DNA of 64,000 bases from Evansella clarkii (GTDB lineage Bacteria; Bacillota; Bacilli; Bacillales; Salisediminibacteriaceae), in assembly GCF_002019695.1 (NCBI RefSeq), contig NZ_KV917376.1, positions 1,005,818 to 1,069,817 on the forward strand, in the 5' to 3' direction. The notes beneath the pieces are model-generated. The model ran no database searches. It was given only the letters and a program-made list of their open reading frames with translations, and was not told where the DNA came from. Position 1 is the first letter of the stretch. The number at the start of each line of letters is the position of its first letter. The position numbers were made by a program, and so were the translations under genes. Shown in pieces: positions 24,228 to 32,040 of this stretch.

Positions 24228-24986
24228 CTACAGAAAAATAGAAATAGTTAAAGCAATACCGCTTGCAATAGATAAAGAGGTAAGAAGCGCTTCTGCACCA
24301 CGGCTGACTCCTGCCAGGAGATCACCTGACATAAGGTCCCTGACAGCATTTGTCAAAGGAACACCAGGGACAAGAGGCATTAAAGAACCAATAATTATCT
24401 GGTCCACATTATTCCCCAGGCCGGCATAAACGAGTAAAATTGCTGCTGTCCCTCCACAAAAGGCAGCGGCAAATTCCCCTGCAAATCGGACTTTTAAATA
24501 TCTCTCAAACTCAACAACAACCACACTGGAAACTACAGCTGCAATAAATGCAGGAATCAGATCAAACCAGCCGCCGCCGAACAGGTAGGAAAAACCGCTC
24601 CCGGCAAATCCTGCCGCCAGGTGGATAAGCCACAGAGGATATTGCATAGGAGCTTTGGCGATACTTATTAGTTTTTCATGAGCTTCCTCTGTCGTTATAT
24701 CACCGGCCACAAATTCTCTCGACACCTGGTTTACATCAGTCACTTTATTCAGATCCTGCATCCTGTCGTCAATCCGGACCATCTGCATCAGATCCTCTTT
24801 CTCCTTCTTTTCTTCAAAAGAAAGAAAAATCCCTGTAGTTGTGGCAAAGCAATGTACATTTGTAAAAGATGCAGCCCTCGCCATTCTCTCCAGTGTTTCC
24901 TCGACACGGTAAGTTTCTGCGCCGTATTTTAACATTATTTCACCGGCCAGCAGACAGATATCCATCACATCATCCGCTTTACCCAT
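24228..24986 (-). CDS. Threonine/serine exporter family protein, YjjP-like (large subunit)
   Basis: 252 aa. The N-terminal soluble part (LLAGEIMLKYGAETYRVEET, FTNVHCFATTTGIFLSF) and the following membrane segments (PLWLIHLAAGFAGSGFSYLF, IIGSLMPLVPGVPLTNAVRD) match the ThrE/DUF1212 family. Ends 9 nt before the YjjB-like gene. GGTGGGGA lies 4 nt before the ATG. It sits between yabT and tilS, probably co-transcribed with them. Export of threonine, serine or succinate is reported for relatives, so the substrate here is open. Confidence 0.82.
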   Translation of the reverse strand: MGKADDVMDICLLAGEIMLKYGAETYRVEETLERMARAASFTNVHCFATTTGIFLSFEEKKEKEDLMQMVRIDDRMQDLNKVTDVNQVSREFVAGDITTEEAHEKLISIAKAPMQYPLWLIHLAAGFAGSGFSYLFGGGWFDLIPAFIAAVVSSVVVVEFERYLKVRFAGEFAAAFCGGTAAILLVYAGLGNNVDQIIIGSLMPLVPGVPLTNAVRDLMSGDLLAGVSRGAEALLTSLSIASGIALTISIFL

Positions 24987-25019
24987 TGTCTCCCCACCTT
25001 CTTATTACCCCTTATTCCG

Positions 25020-26039
25020 TTACACTGTTTGTCCAACTAAGTATAAAATATAAAGAATAAGAAGAAAAGAGGCAGCAACCATCGTTTCTAAAACACCGGA
25101 CCATCTGCTCACTTTTTTTGCTCCAGGCGCATAAACCTGAGCAGCTTGTCTGCGTTTTTGTCTGCTCACAGGCGACATTCTCTTTTGAGTCGCTCCTCTG
25201 CCTGCCGCGACATTCCTAAATGAGGCACCTTGCAGGAGAAGGAGGAGTTCTTCCCTCATTTCAAGTGCGTTACTGTACCTTCCTTCAAGGCCTTTACGGA
25301 TAACAGGCAAGAAAGGCACTAATCTTTCACTATCCCTGGTTTTCTCCAATAACCTCTCAGTACCTTTTTCCTGAGTTTTTTCAAACCTGCCAGGATAAGC
25401 GGTATTTATTAATAACATAGATACTGAAAATAAATCGTAGGACGCTTCTGCTTTTCTGTCCCCGAGCCCCCAGTAACCCCTGTCGAAAAACTCTGTGTAC
25501 TCCTTAATGCTCCGGCCTTCCTTTGTTATTCCTCCCGGATCGATCCACCGGATGTGATACGGGGCCTCTCCTGCAAGCAGGTTTTCGGGCTTGAGGTCAC
25601 CAAAGATCCAGCCCTGCTTGTGAAGGAAATGAAGATCTTTCAAGAGCTGAACAGTCAGAATCCCTGCCCATTCCGGCCCCCTTCCTCTCACAAAAGCCAA
25701 AAAAGGTGTTCCTTTTATGTACTCCATCGTATAGAAAGCGAGAATTCCCCGGGGGGAGGCAAAGTCATCTGTCTCATAAAAATGAGGTCCAAGGCTCGGA
25801 CCCTGGACCCTGGATATTTGACGCAGGACATTTACTTCAGAAGTAATAGCCATAGAATCATCAGATATCTTTAAAGCACTTAAGCCTCTTGCAGACCGGG
25901 CTAAATATACAGATCCTGTAGCTCCGCAACCCAGTTCCCGGATTATTTCGTACTGAGTTTTTTTCCATTTTCCCGTAATAATCTGATTAGAGGAAAGTTT
26001 ACATGCCTGTTTCCCTGAGATCGAATCGTTCATCTTCAC
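25020..26039 (-). CDS. yabT: Membrane serine/threonine protein kinase YabT
   Basis: Hanks-type kinase without extracellular domain. 339 aa: glycine-rich loop ELGCGATGSVYLAR (about 35-48), ATP lysine in ALKISDDS, catalytic loop WIFGDLKPENLL (Asp and Asn present, but FGD instead of HRD), magnesium segment WIDPGGITKEGRS (DPG instead of DFG), basic tail with SRQKRRQAAQVY, then one C-terminal membrane helix. B. subtilis YabT has the same FGD, is activated by DNA and acts in spore development (family knowledge). Overlaps yabS by 41 nt. Start is GTG 26039 or ATG 26033. Confidence 0.93.
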   Translation of the reverse strand: MKMNDSISGKQACKLSSNQIITGKWKKTQYEIIRELGCGATGSVYLARSARGLSALKISDDSMAITSEVNVLRQISRVQGPSLGPHFYETDDFASPRGILAFYTMEYIKGTPFLAFVRGRGPEWAGILTVQLLKDLHFLHKQGWIFGDLKPENLLAGEAPYHIRWIDPGGITKEGRSIKEYTEFFDRGYWGLGDRKAEASYDLFSVSMLLINTAYPGRFEKTQEKGTERLLEKTRDSERLVPFLPVIRKGLEGRYSNALEMREELLLLLQGASFRNVAAGRGATQKRMSPVSRQKRRQAAQVYAPGAKKVSRWSGVLETMVAASFLLILYILYLVGQTV

Positions 26040-26736
26040 CAGGCCCCTTCTTTTTCGCGCGCTTTCTGAAAATCCGGATCGCCTCCTGTATAGCAGGCCC
26101 TGTCGGTGTCACACCGGAAACAGCGATTTTTTTAAACGCACCGGAAAGTGTCTCAAAAGAAGTAGTCCACGAAATAAGTTTATCCGTATCACTTCTTTTC
26201 CCGGGAAATGAATATAAAGTGAAGTTATTCGTTCCGTTTCTGGAACGAAGGCTTACAGACAAATCTATTAACGCTTCCTGGACCATAGGCAGTTTATTTT
26301 TCATACTTGCGCTCGTATCTACCAATATCACAATATCAAGATCCATCGTTTCACCCAGATCTTCAACCACTTCCATAAGCTGCCCCCGCTTTTCGGGAGC
26401 TAAATCTTCCAATTCTTTATCACTGCCGAGAATCTGCTGAAGTTCTCTGTTTACCACTCCATAGATTGTCTGAGACATGGCTTTTTTTGTTACCATCTGT
26501 ACTGTTTGCGAAAGCTGCTTTGCGTACACTATCTGGCTGACACCACCACCGGACGCAGCAATATCTCTAATTTCTTCTATTCCCCGTTCACTCATTTCTT
26601 CCTCTTCCACAATTCCGATGACATTTACCGATAAACCCTCTTCTTTAGCAAGCGCTGCAATAGCGACCGGGTCCTCCCCTGCATTTGAGTAACCATCCGT
26701 AATGAGTAACACTTGACGTAACGTTCCTCTGCTCAT
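25999..26736 (-). CDS. yabS: VWA-domain protein YabS
   Basis: About 245 aa with two von Willebrand A-like segments: RQVLLITDGYSNAGEDP near the start and DIVILVDTSASMKNKLPMV (metal site DTSAS) near residue 145. No signal peptide, so cytoplasmic. Between spoIIE and yabT as in B. subtilis; function unknown there, with developmental expression. The open frame reaches 26751, but GGAGG lies 8 nt before the ATG at 26736. Confidence 0.88.
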   Translation of the reverse strand: MSRGTLRQVLLITDGYSNAGEDPVAIAALAKEEGLSVNVIGIVEEEEMSERGIEEIRDIAASGGGVSQIVYAKQLSQTVQMVTKKAMSQTIYGVVNRELQQILGSDKELEDLAPEKRGQLMEVVEDLGETMDLDIVILVDTSASMKNKLPMVQEALIDLSVSLRSRNGTNNFTLYSFPGKRSDTDKLISWTTSFETLSGAFKKIAVSGVTPTGPAIQEAIRIFRKRAKKKGPGEDERFDLRETGM

Positions 26737-26842
26737 CCCATTTCCCTCCATTCTTGTAATTACTCACAGCCTTTACAAGAATGAGAGAGAATATACCAGA
26801 CTCCCTCTATTTTAATAAACCCCTCCCCAGGTCAAAATAACC

Positions 26843-29314
26843 TTAGGCATCCTTCTGATATGGCATGGAGAATGTTGCCCACCTTGGCAGATGGTGGTCC
26901 ATTCTTATAACAACTACTGTCATATCATCATAGATGGCGTTTCCACTTTCTCTTATCACCCGTTCCATAAGCAAATCTGCAATTTCCTGAGGTTCGTCTG
27001 TTTCTATTTCTTTAATCATTCTTTTCATCCAGATATCTTTGTTTTCTATAGATGATGGGGACTCATACAAACCATCACTCATCATTATGAGAAGGTCACC
27101 GGCCTTTAGTTTTTCAGTCACTACATCGAGCTCCATATCCTGGATCATTCCGATAGGGAGATTCCCTGCTTCAATAGACTGCACCTGGCTGCCCCGCTTT
27201 ATATAGCTTGGGATAGAACCGACTTTAAGAAACTTCACCAACCCTTCCTGCAGATCAACCATAGCAAGATCAAGCGTGGAAAACATTTCTTCATTTGACC
27301 TTAGAGCCAGGATGGAGTTTATAGCTTTAATCGCCACCGTTTCTTCAATTCCTGACCTTAAAATGTTTTTCAGGAGAGCGATTGTTTCCTGGCTTTCGAT
27401 GTGCGCCCTTTTCCCGTTACCCATACCGTCACTTATTGCAATCGCATATTTTCCCGCTCCAAGTTCCAGTGTAGAATAACTGTCCCCGGAAATCAGCCTG
27501 CCATCTTTAGCAGCATGGGCAACCCCTTCTGTCACCACGAACTTCTTTGTTGACCCAAGAGTGACTCTCGTGTCATTATCCGTTTCCGACAGCTTTTCAA
27601 GGTGCTTTACACTAATTGTCTCTTTAAGAATATCAGACAGCAGCGGAGCAATTATTTTTTCACTTTCATTATATAAATTACTTGGCAGGGTAATATCAAT
27701 ATCCACATTACCGGATTCCAGTGAATAAACTTCCACCAGATCCACATCCAGGCCTGCCTGTTTTATTGATTCGGTAATTTCTGATTCCTGTTTCTCATGG
27801 GCTTTCTTTTCACGCTGTATGTCTTTTGCAAAATCCTCCATTACCTTTGAGACACCTTTTAACTGATCGGCGACAAGCCGTCTGCTTTCCTGCAGCTGCT
27901 GTTTCAGTACTTTACTTGCATAATGCTGGTTTAATTCCCCCTTCATCGTTTCGACTACTCTTTCGTCAATGATACAGTGGTCACGCCATTCCTGTAACAG
28001 CTTCCTGTTATTTACCTCTCCCCCTTCTTCACACTCGATCATTAATTCTTCCATAAGCCCGTATGTCTCATGGAACTTCCGTGTCCAGCACTGATTCTTC
28101 TTCATACACGTCTGGCATGTCTTTTCTGTCACCCTGCTCAGGAAAAGGTCAACCTCTCTCTCCCGCGCCGCCTTTCCACCCCCATTTTCCTGTAAGGTAA
28201 AACTGTTTGACAAACTTAAAAACAGATTAGAGAACTGCTCCACCTTTCCTGCTGTCAGGTCCCTGATTTTTCTCAGGTACTTTTGCTGGTCCTCCGTGTG
28301 TTCTGATGTTCCAGGGATATACCTTGACAGCTCTGCAGTCCACTTCTTCGGAGTCAGCATAAATAGCGCAATTGCAATAAGGCTTTCGTAAACAGAGAAT
28401 TCCATAGAGACCTGATTATCCCCATACATACCCATAAGAAGAGTCGAGATTAGTAACCCTAAAGCTACGGAAATCTTCTTTCCTTCTCTCAGAAGTCCTC
28501 CAAGGAGTCCTGAAAAGGCGAGGAGGCTCATATAAAACAGGTTAGCCACGTTAGCAAGGCTGAGGATCAGGCCCGTTACGACCCCTACTGTAGAACCTAT
28601 AGCTGCTCCGCCTACAAACGCGAAGATCAAAACTACATATCTCGCAAAAACCTGTGATGCCGAAAGCTCGTACATCATCCATCCAACAGTACCAGTCATC
28701 AGGGATGCGAGCAGTATAACCAGACAAACAATTTCTTCATGTCTTAAAGAGGATCTCTTTCTTTTTTCAGTAATCAGAGGAATACTTTGAAAGAATATAA
28801 GTGTTACAATCATAGCCAGTCCGCCTTCCACTAAGGATGTGAGCAGATGGTACCACGAATTTCCATCCATGATAATAAAACTTATATACCTTGCCGTGGT
28901 GACGGAGAGGAAAACAGTAACCGGAAGGAGCTTTCTGTTTTTAAATGTCGCTTTAATGAAACCATAGAAAAGGAAATAAATAAAAATTGCCAGAAGAGTA
29001 TAGGCTGCAAAATCTAACGAAACAGTAGCTGATCCGGCAGTGAGGGCTGCAGCAGCTGTAAGTGTGTGCCTTCGCTTCCATTCATGGATAACACACAGAA
29101 ATGGAATAACAAATGGCAGCAATTCCAGAAGGATAACTGCCCTTCCCAGCAATACTCCTATTAATACAATAATTAATAAAGCCCTCCATGATCTTTTGCC
29201 TTCTTTTGCCTCCTCCCTTTTTCCCCTTTCCTTCCCTGTCTTACTCAATAAAGCCTCGTGCATAACAGCTGCAGCTTGTCCACCTGCCGCTTTCAGTGTT
29301 AAACGCTCTAACAT
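26843..29314 (-). CDS. spoIIE: Stage II sporulation protein E (SpoIIE phosphatase)
   Basis: Dephosphorylates SpoIIAA-P and so frees sigma-F in the forespore; also acts at the polar septum with FtsZ. 823 aa, as expected: about ten membrane helices (residues 45-330), a central FtsZ-interaction/oligomerisation region with CXXCXKKXXCW-like TCQTCMKKNQCWTRK, and a C-terminal PP2C domain (VTEGVAHAAKDGRLISGDSY, AISDGMGNGKRAHIES, LLIMMSDGLYES, YDDMTVVVIR). AGGTGG lies 9 nt before the ATG. A Spo0A-type promoter lies 35-70 nt upstream. Confidence 0.98.
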   Translation of the reverse strand: MLERLTLKAAGGQAAAVMHEALLSKTGKERGKREEAKEGKRSWRALLIIVLIGVLLGRAVILLELLPFVIPFLCVIHEWKRRHTLTAAAALTAGSATVSLDFAAYTLLAIFIYFLFYGFIKATFKNRKLLPVTVFLSVTTARYISFIIMDGNSWYHLLTSLVEGGLAMIVTLIFFQSIPLITEKRKRSSLRHEEIVCLVILLASLMTGTVGWMMYELSASQVFARYVVLIFAFVGGAAIGSTVGVVTGLILSLANVANLFYMSLLAFSGLLGGLLREGKKISVALGLLISTLLMGMYGDNQVSMEFSVYESLIAIALFMLTPKKWTAELSRYIPGTSEHTEDQQKYLRKIRDLTAGKVEQFSNLFLSLSNSFTLQENGGGKAAREREVDLFLSRVTEKTCQTCMKKNQCWTRKFHETYGLMEELMIECEEGGEVNNRKLLQEWRDHCIIDERVVETMKGELNQHYASKVLKQQLQESRRLVADQLKGVSKVMEDFAKDIQREKKAHEKQESEITESIKQAGLDVDLVEVYSLESGNVDIDITLPSNLYNESEKIIAPLLSDILKETISVKHLEKLSETDNDTRVTLGSTKKFVVTEGVAHAAKDGRLISGDSYSTLELGAGKYAIAISDGMGNGKRAHIESQETIALLKNILRSGIEETVAIKAINSILALRSNEEMFSTLDLAMVDLQEGLVKFLKVGSIPSYIKRGSQVQSIEAGNLPIGMIQDMELDVVTEKLKAGDLLIMMSDGLYESPSSIENKDIWMKRMIKEIETDEPQEIADLLMERVIRESGNAIYDDMTVVVIRMDHHLPRWATFSMPYQKDA

Positions 29315-29349
29315 TATTAAGCACCACCTGTCCGTTTACTAGTGGTATC

Positions 29350-29383
29350 ATTATAAACACGCTCAGAATAGTTTTTTTGTCAA
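29350..29383 (-). promoter_or_regulatory. spoIIE promoter, Spo0A-dependent sigma-A type with 22-bp spacer
   Basis: Perfect -35 TTGACA (29378-29383) and -10 TATAAT (29350-29355) separated by 22 bp. Known Spo0A-activated spoII promoters in B. subtilis have 21-22 bp between such hexamers (established knowledge). Upstream, 29408-29416 reads AAGTCGAGA in transcript sense, one or two bases from a 0A box (TGTCGAA). Confidence 0.8.
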
Positions 29384-29419
29384 AAGTACTGCAAATAAAA
29401 AAATACTTCTCGACTTTAT

Positions 29420-29662
29420 CTACGAAATCTGTGTAAGAAAACCCCGGCAGTTTGTATATAGTTCATCCCCTTATGTTAAAAAGAGGTTAAAAATGATGTT
29501 TAAAATGCTAAATATTCAGAATTATTAGCGCACAGTCTTTTTTAAATGCTTCTGGTGTAACATCTATCTCCAGATTTAGACGACTCTTCAATTTTTCATG
29601 TAATCTGCCGAAATTTTCCACGAATGATTCGAGTGATTTTTCTATTTAAAATAAAATCCATA
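29420..29662. other. Intergenic stretch between spoIIE and yabR, nothing recognised
   Basis: AT-rich DNA with no open frame of note and no cloverleaf. In B. subtilis two tRNA genes (Met, Glu) lie in this gap; they are absent here. Confidence 0.6.
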
Positions 29663-29694
29663 TAAAAAAACACCTGCCTTAACAGACAAGTGTT
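29663..29694 (-). terminator. yabR terminator
   Basis: Stem ACACTTGTC/GGCAGGTGT with two G-U pairs, followed in the minus direction by TTTTTTTA. Confidence 0.8.
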
Positions 29695-29724
29695 GTAACT
29701 TTTATTTATATATAAGCAGCAAGG

Positions 29725-30159
29725 TTATCCCCTTTTTGTGCTTCTGCCGCCGCGCTTGGATTCTGTGTTTCGCTTAAGTGAAGCAAGGCGTTCTTCGCTG
29801 TCTTTCAGGAAGCGGGACATTTTATCCTCAAAGGATACTTCCCGGGGTCTCGTATTTTGACGAGGGCCTCTTTTCTGTGGGCGCCCGGATCGTTCCGGTC
29901 TCTCCGCACGTTCTGGAGCAGGTTTATCCTTCGCTTTTCGAATAGAAAGACCAATCTTCCCGTCAGCCTCTACGTTTAATACCTTTACTTCCACTTCATC
30001 TCCTACGCTCAGAAATTCATTAATATCTTTGACGTAGTTGTCTGCAACTTCACTGATGTGAACCAAGCCAGTCGAACCGCCGGGCAATTCCACAAATGCT
30101 CCAAAATTTGTAATACCGGTAACCTTTCCTTGCAGCTTGCTGCCTACTTCAATGGACAT
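29725..30159 (-). CDS. yabR: S1 RNA-binding domain protein YabR
   Basis: 144 aa: one S1 domain at residues 1-75 (GSKLQGKVTGITNFGAFVEL, GSTGLVHISEVADNYVKD, VGDEVEVKVLNV) and a basic, arginine-rich tail (RAERPERSGRPQKRG, SKRGGRSTKRG). Such S1 proteins resemble general stress protein 13 and bind RNA or ribosomes; the exact role is unknown. Same place as yabR in B. subtilis, between divIC and spoIIE. Confidence 0.92.
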   Translation of the reverse strand: MSIEVGSKLQGKVTGITNFGAFVELPGGSTGLVHISEVADNYVKDINEFLSVGDEVEVKVLNVEADGKIGLSIRKAKDKPAPERAERPERSGRPQKRGPRQNTRPREVSFEDKMSRFLKDSEERLASLKRNTESKRGGRSTKRG

Positions 30160-30232
30160 GAAAAAAATGCTCCTCCTTAAGAAATCATAAAAATGGTATT
30201 TTACTTATTATACCGGTTTCAAATAAACTCTG

Positions 30233-30619
30233 TCAATCTGAAGAAGTATCTCTCCTCGGAAGCTGAAATAACGTCTCACCAGGCTTTGTCAGAAAGAAAT
30301 CTCTCCTTGCTATTTCTGCTATGTAATCCGGATCCTGAAGGAGTTCAATCTCTTCTGTAAGCTCTTTTGCTTCTCTTTCCAGGGATGTCATTTCTTCGGC
30401 AAGCTCATTCTGCTTTGCTTCCTGTTCCTGGATAACCATATGCTGGTTATATAAAGTGACCCCGGTAAAAACTAAGATCAGAGCACAAACAAAACCAAAA
30501 ACAGTCAAACGACGAATCAGACCTTTCCGGCGCCTGAGCTTCTGTTCATGGAGAATCGCCTGTTTTTCCATATATTCAGATGTTAACTGCCTGACTTTGC
30601 CTTTTTGGCCATTCATCAT
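30233..30619 (-). CDS. divIC: Cell division protein DivIC
   Basis: Bitopic divisome protein that pairs with FtsL and DivIB at the septum. About 128 aa: cytoplasmic basic N-terminus (LRRRKGLIRRL), one membrane helix (about 40-62, FGFVCALILVFTGVTLY), then an extracytoplasmic coiled coil (QEQEAKQNELAEEMTSLE, EAKELTEEIE) and the conserved DPDYIAEIARRDFFLTKPGE. The open frame begins at a GTG (30625); AGGGG fits better with the ATG at 30619 or 30616. Confidence 0.93.
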   Translation of the reverse strand: MMNGQKGKVRQLTSEYMEKQAILHEQKLRRRKGLIRRLTVFGFVCALILVFTGVTLYNQHMVIQEQEAKQNELAEEMTSLEREAKELTEEIELLQDPDYIAEIARRDFFLTKPGETLFQLPRRDTSSD

Positions 30620-30758
30620 TTTCACCCCTGTTTATTTTTAGTTTTGTTATTTCCCTTTTAGCAGTTTCGGTATGCATTTAATAGTTGCAGCTATTTAAAC
30701 ATGGCTGATTTCACAGACACTCCGCATCCTCCGCTACAATCCATAATTATTATGAGAG

Positions 30759-31340
30759 CTATTTTTTGAATAAGCCCTTCCATAACTCACTTATTTTATT
30801 AATCATACTACCGGCTTTATTAAATAGTAAATGAAAAGGTATTCCGTAATGCTGGACATACTTTTTTCCTAGCCAGCGGAAAGGAACGAGGAAAATCCAG
30901 AGAATATAGTAAACTATTCTCCAAATAGTGGTTAATAATATCATACTTAAGGCAAGCAACACTTTCAACAGCCATTTTAAAGGATTTATAAAAAGTACCA
31001 GAATTGTTTTAACTATTAACCTGTAAGTACCACTGATTATCCTGATAGCCTGTTCCAGTATTTTTAAATATATTTTTTCAAACAGAGAACGATACACTGA
31101 ATATCCGAGCAGAAGGGCAAGGAATAAATAAAACCTTACCTCTCCCTCGTTAACCTTAAGCAGGACATAGAAAAAAATCAGTCCCTGCAGCAGCCAGAAA
31201 AAAATGTCATTGAAGACAAGCGACCAGCGAAATCGCCTGGAACTTCCTGTAAACCTCCTGTAAGTATCAAAGGAAGCTCCAAGCCAGAGACCCGTGGCGG
31301 CGCTCGCCAGCATAGAATAAAACTGTATATCCAGTGTCAC
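30759..31340 (-). CDS. yabQ: Spore cortex protein YabQ
   Basis: Membrane protein of the mother cell needed for cortex formation in B. subtilis. 193 aa with four to five hydrophobic segments (LDIQFYSMLASAATGLWLGA, SLVFNDIFFWLLQGLIFFYV, TILVLFINPLKWLLKVLL, LTTIWRIVYYILWIFLVPF). Its GTG start overlaps the yabP stop (GTGA), so translation is coupled. Likely expressed with yabP under sigma-E. Confidence 0.9.
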   Translation of the reverse strand: MTLDIQFYSMLASAATGLWLGASFDTYRRFTGSSRRFRWSLVFNDIFFWLLQGLIFFYVLLKVNEGEVRFYLFLALLLGYSVYRSLFEKIYLKILEQAIRIISGTYRLIVKTILVLFINPLKWLLKVLLALSMILLTTIWRIVYYILWIFLVPFRWLGKKYVQHYGIPFHLLFNKAGSMINKISELWKGLFKK

Positions 31341-31648
31341 TTGAATAACTTCCCAAACAGGCCTTTGTTTTTGTCGCCCTGCTGCTGATCAAGGTAAACG
31401 AGATCATCAATTTTTCCCTGTATGGAAACGTTCCCTTTATCTACATCAAGGTTTTTCATTTGAAGATGCTGTCCCCGGACAGAAAGGAATCCCATATCTG
31501 TTTCCAGGAGAAACTCTTCATTATCGAAGCTTTCAACCTGTTTTACCCCGGTAATATCCAGTGTTTTTCTTCCACGCATAATAATCTGATGGTCTGCTGG
31601 CTTCCGGCCTTGTCCACCACCAGCCATATAATCATAGGAATGCTCCAT
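31337..31648 (-). CDS. yabP: Sporulation protein YabP
   Basis: 103 aa, YabP/YqfC family: HQIIMRGRKTLDITGVKQVE, FDNEEFLLETDMGFLSVRG, VSIQGKIDDLVYLD. Needed for spore coat/cortex development in B. subtilis. GAGGAGG lies just upstream of the ATG. Coupled to yabQ by a 4-nt overlap. Confidence 0.92.
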   Translation of the reverse strand: MEHSYDYMAGGGQGRKPADHQIIMRGRKTLDITGVKQVESFDNEEFLLETDMGFLSVRGQHLQMKNLDVDKGNVSIQGKIDDLVYLDQQQGDKNKGLFGKLFK

Positions 31649-31680
31649 TTGTTTCCCTCCTCAAACACTTTGTTAATAAC

Positions 31681-31708
31681 TATGTCTGAGAGGGCTTTAA
31701 TAGAACAA
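31681..31708 (-). promoter_or_regulatory. Possible sigma-E promoter for yabPQ
   Basis: In transcript sense TTCTATT, 14 nt, CATAGTTA. This resembles sigma-E hexamers with the usual spacing and lies 35-60 nt before yabP. Weak on sequence alone; supported by sigma-E control of yabP in B. subtilis. Confidence 0.3.
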
Positions 31709-31767
31709 GCCTTTTCTGAACCGTCCATTTGCTTAAGGAGAGTTCATAAACAACGGCATACCAGCGT

Positions 31768-32040
31768 TTAAAAATCCTCTTTCTGCTCAATACGTTCTTC
31801 TTTTATAACGCTGTACATTGTTCCTGCTTCTTCTTTTCTTGCTGATTCTTCCAGCCTGTCAACCCGGACTGTCACATGCTTCTGGCCAAACAGAATTTCA
31901 AGCTCATCCCCTTCTTTAACATTGGCTCCAGCTTTTGCTGTCTGGCCGTTTATTTTAACTCTTCCCTGTTCTGCTACCTCTTTAGCCATTGTCCGCCTTT
32001 TAATAAGCCGGGATACTTTCAGATATTTATCCAGTCTCAT
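31768..32040 (-). CDS. rqcP: S4-domain ribosome quality control protein RqcP (YabO)
   Basis: Binds the 50S subunit and promotes C-terminal alanine tailing with RqcH (family knowledge). 90 aa; the S4 RNA-binding domain covers residues 1-65: MRLDKYLKVSRLIKRRTMAK, GRVKINGQ, AGANVKEGDELEI. The open frame extends to 32085 but the ATG at 32040 gives the family N-terminus and overlaps the mazG stop as ATGA. An acidic tail follows the S4 domain. Confidence 0.93.
   Translation of the reverse strand: MRLDKYLKVSRLIKRRTMAKEVAEQGRVKINGQTAKAGANVKEGDELEILFGQKHVTVRVDRLEESARKEEAGTMYSVIKEERIEQKEDF

Noticed and set aside
29315-29724. tRNA-Met and tRNA-Glu genes next to spoIIE, as in B. subtilis
   Set aside because: No tRNA-like sequence is present in this gap.
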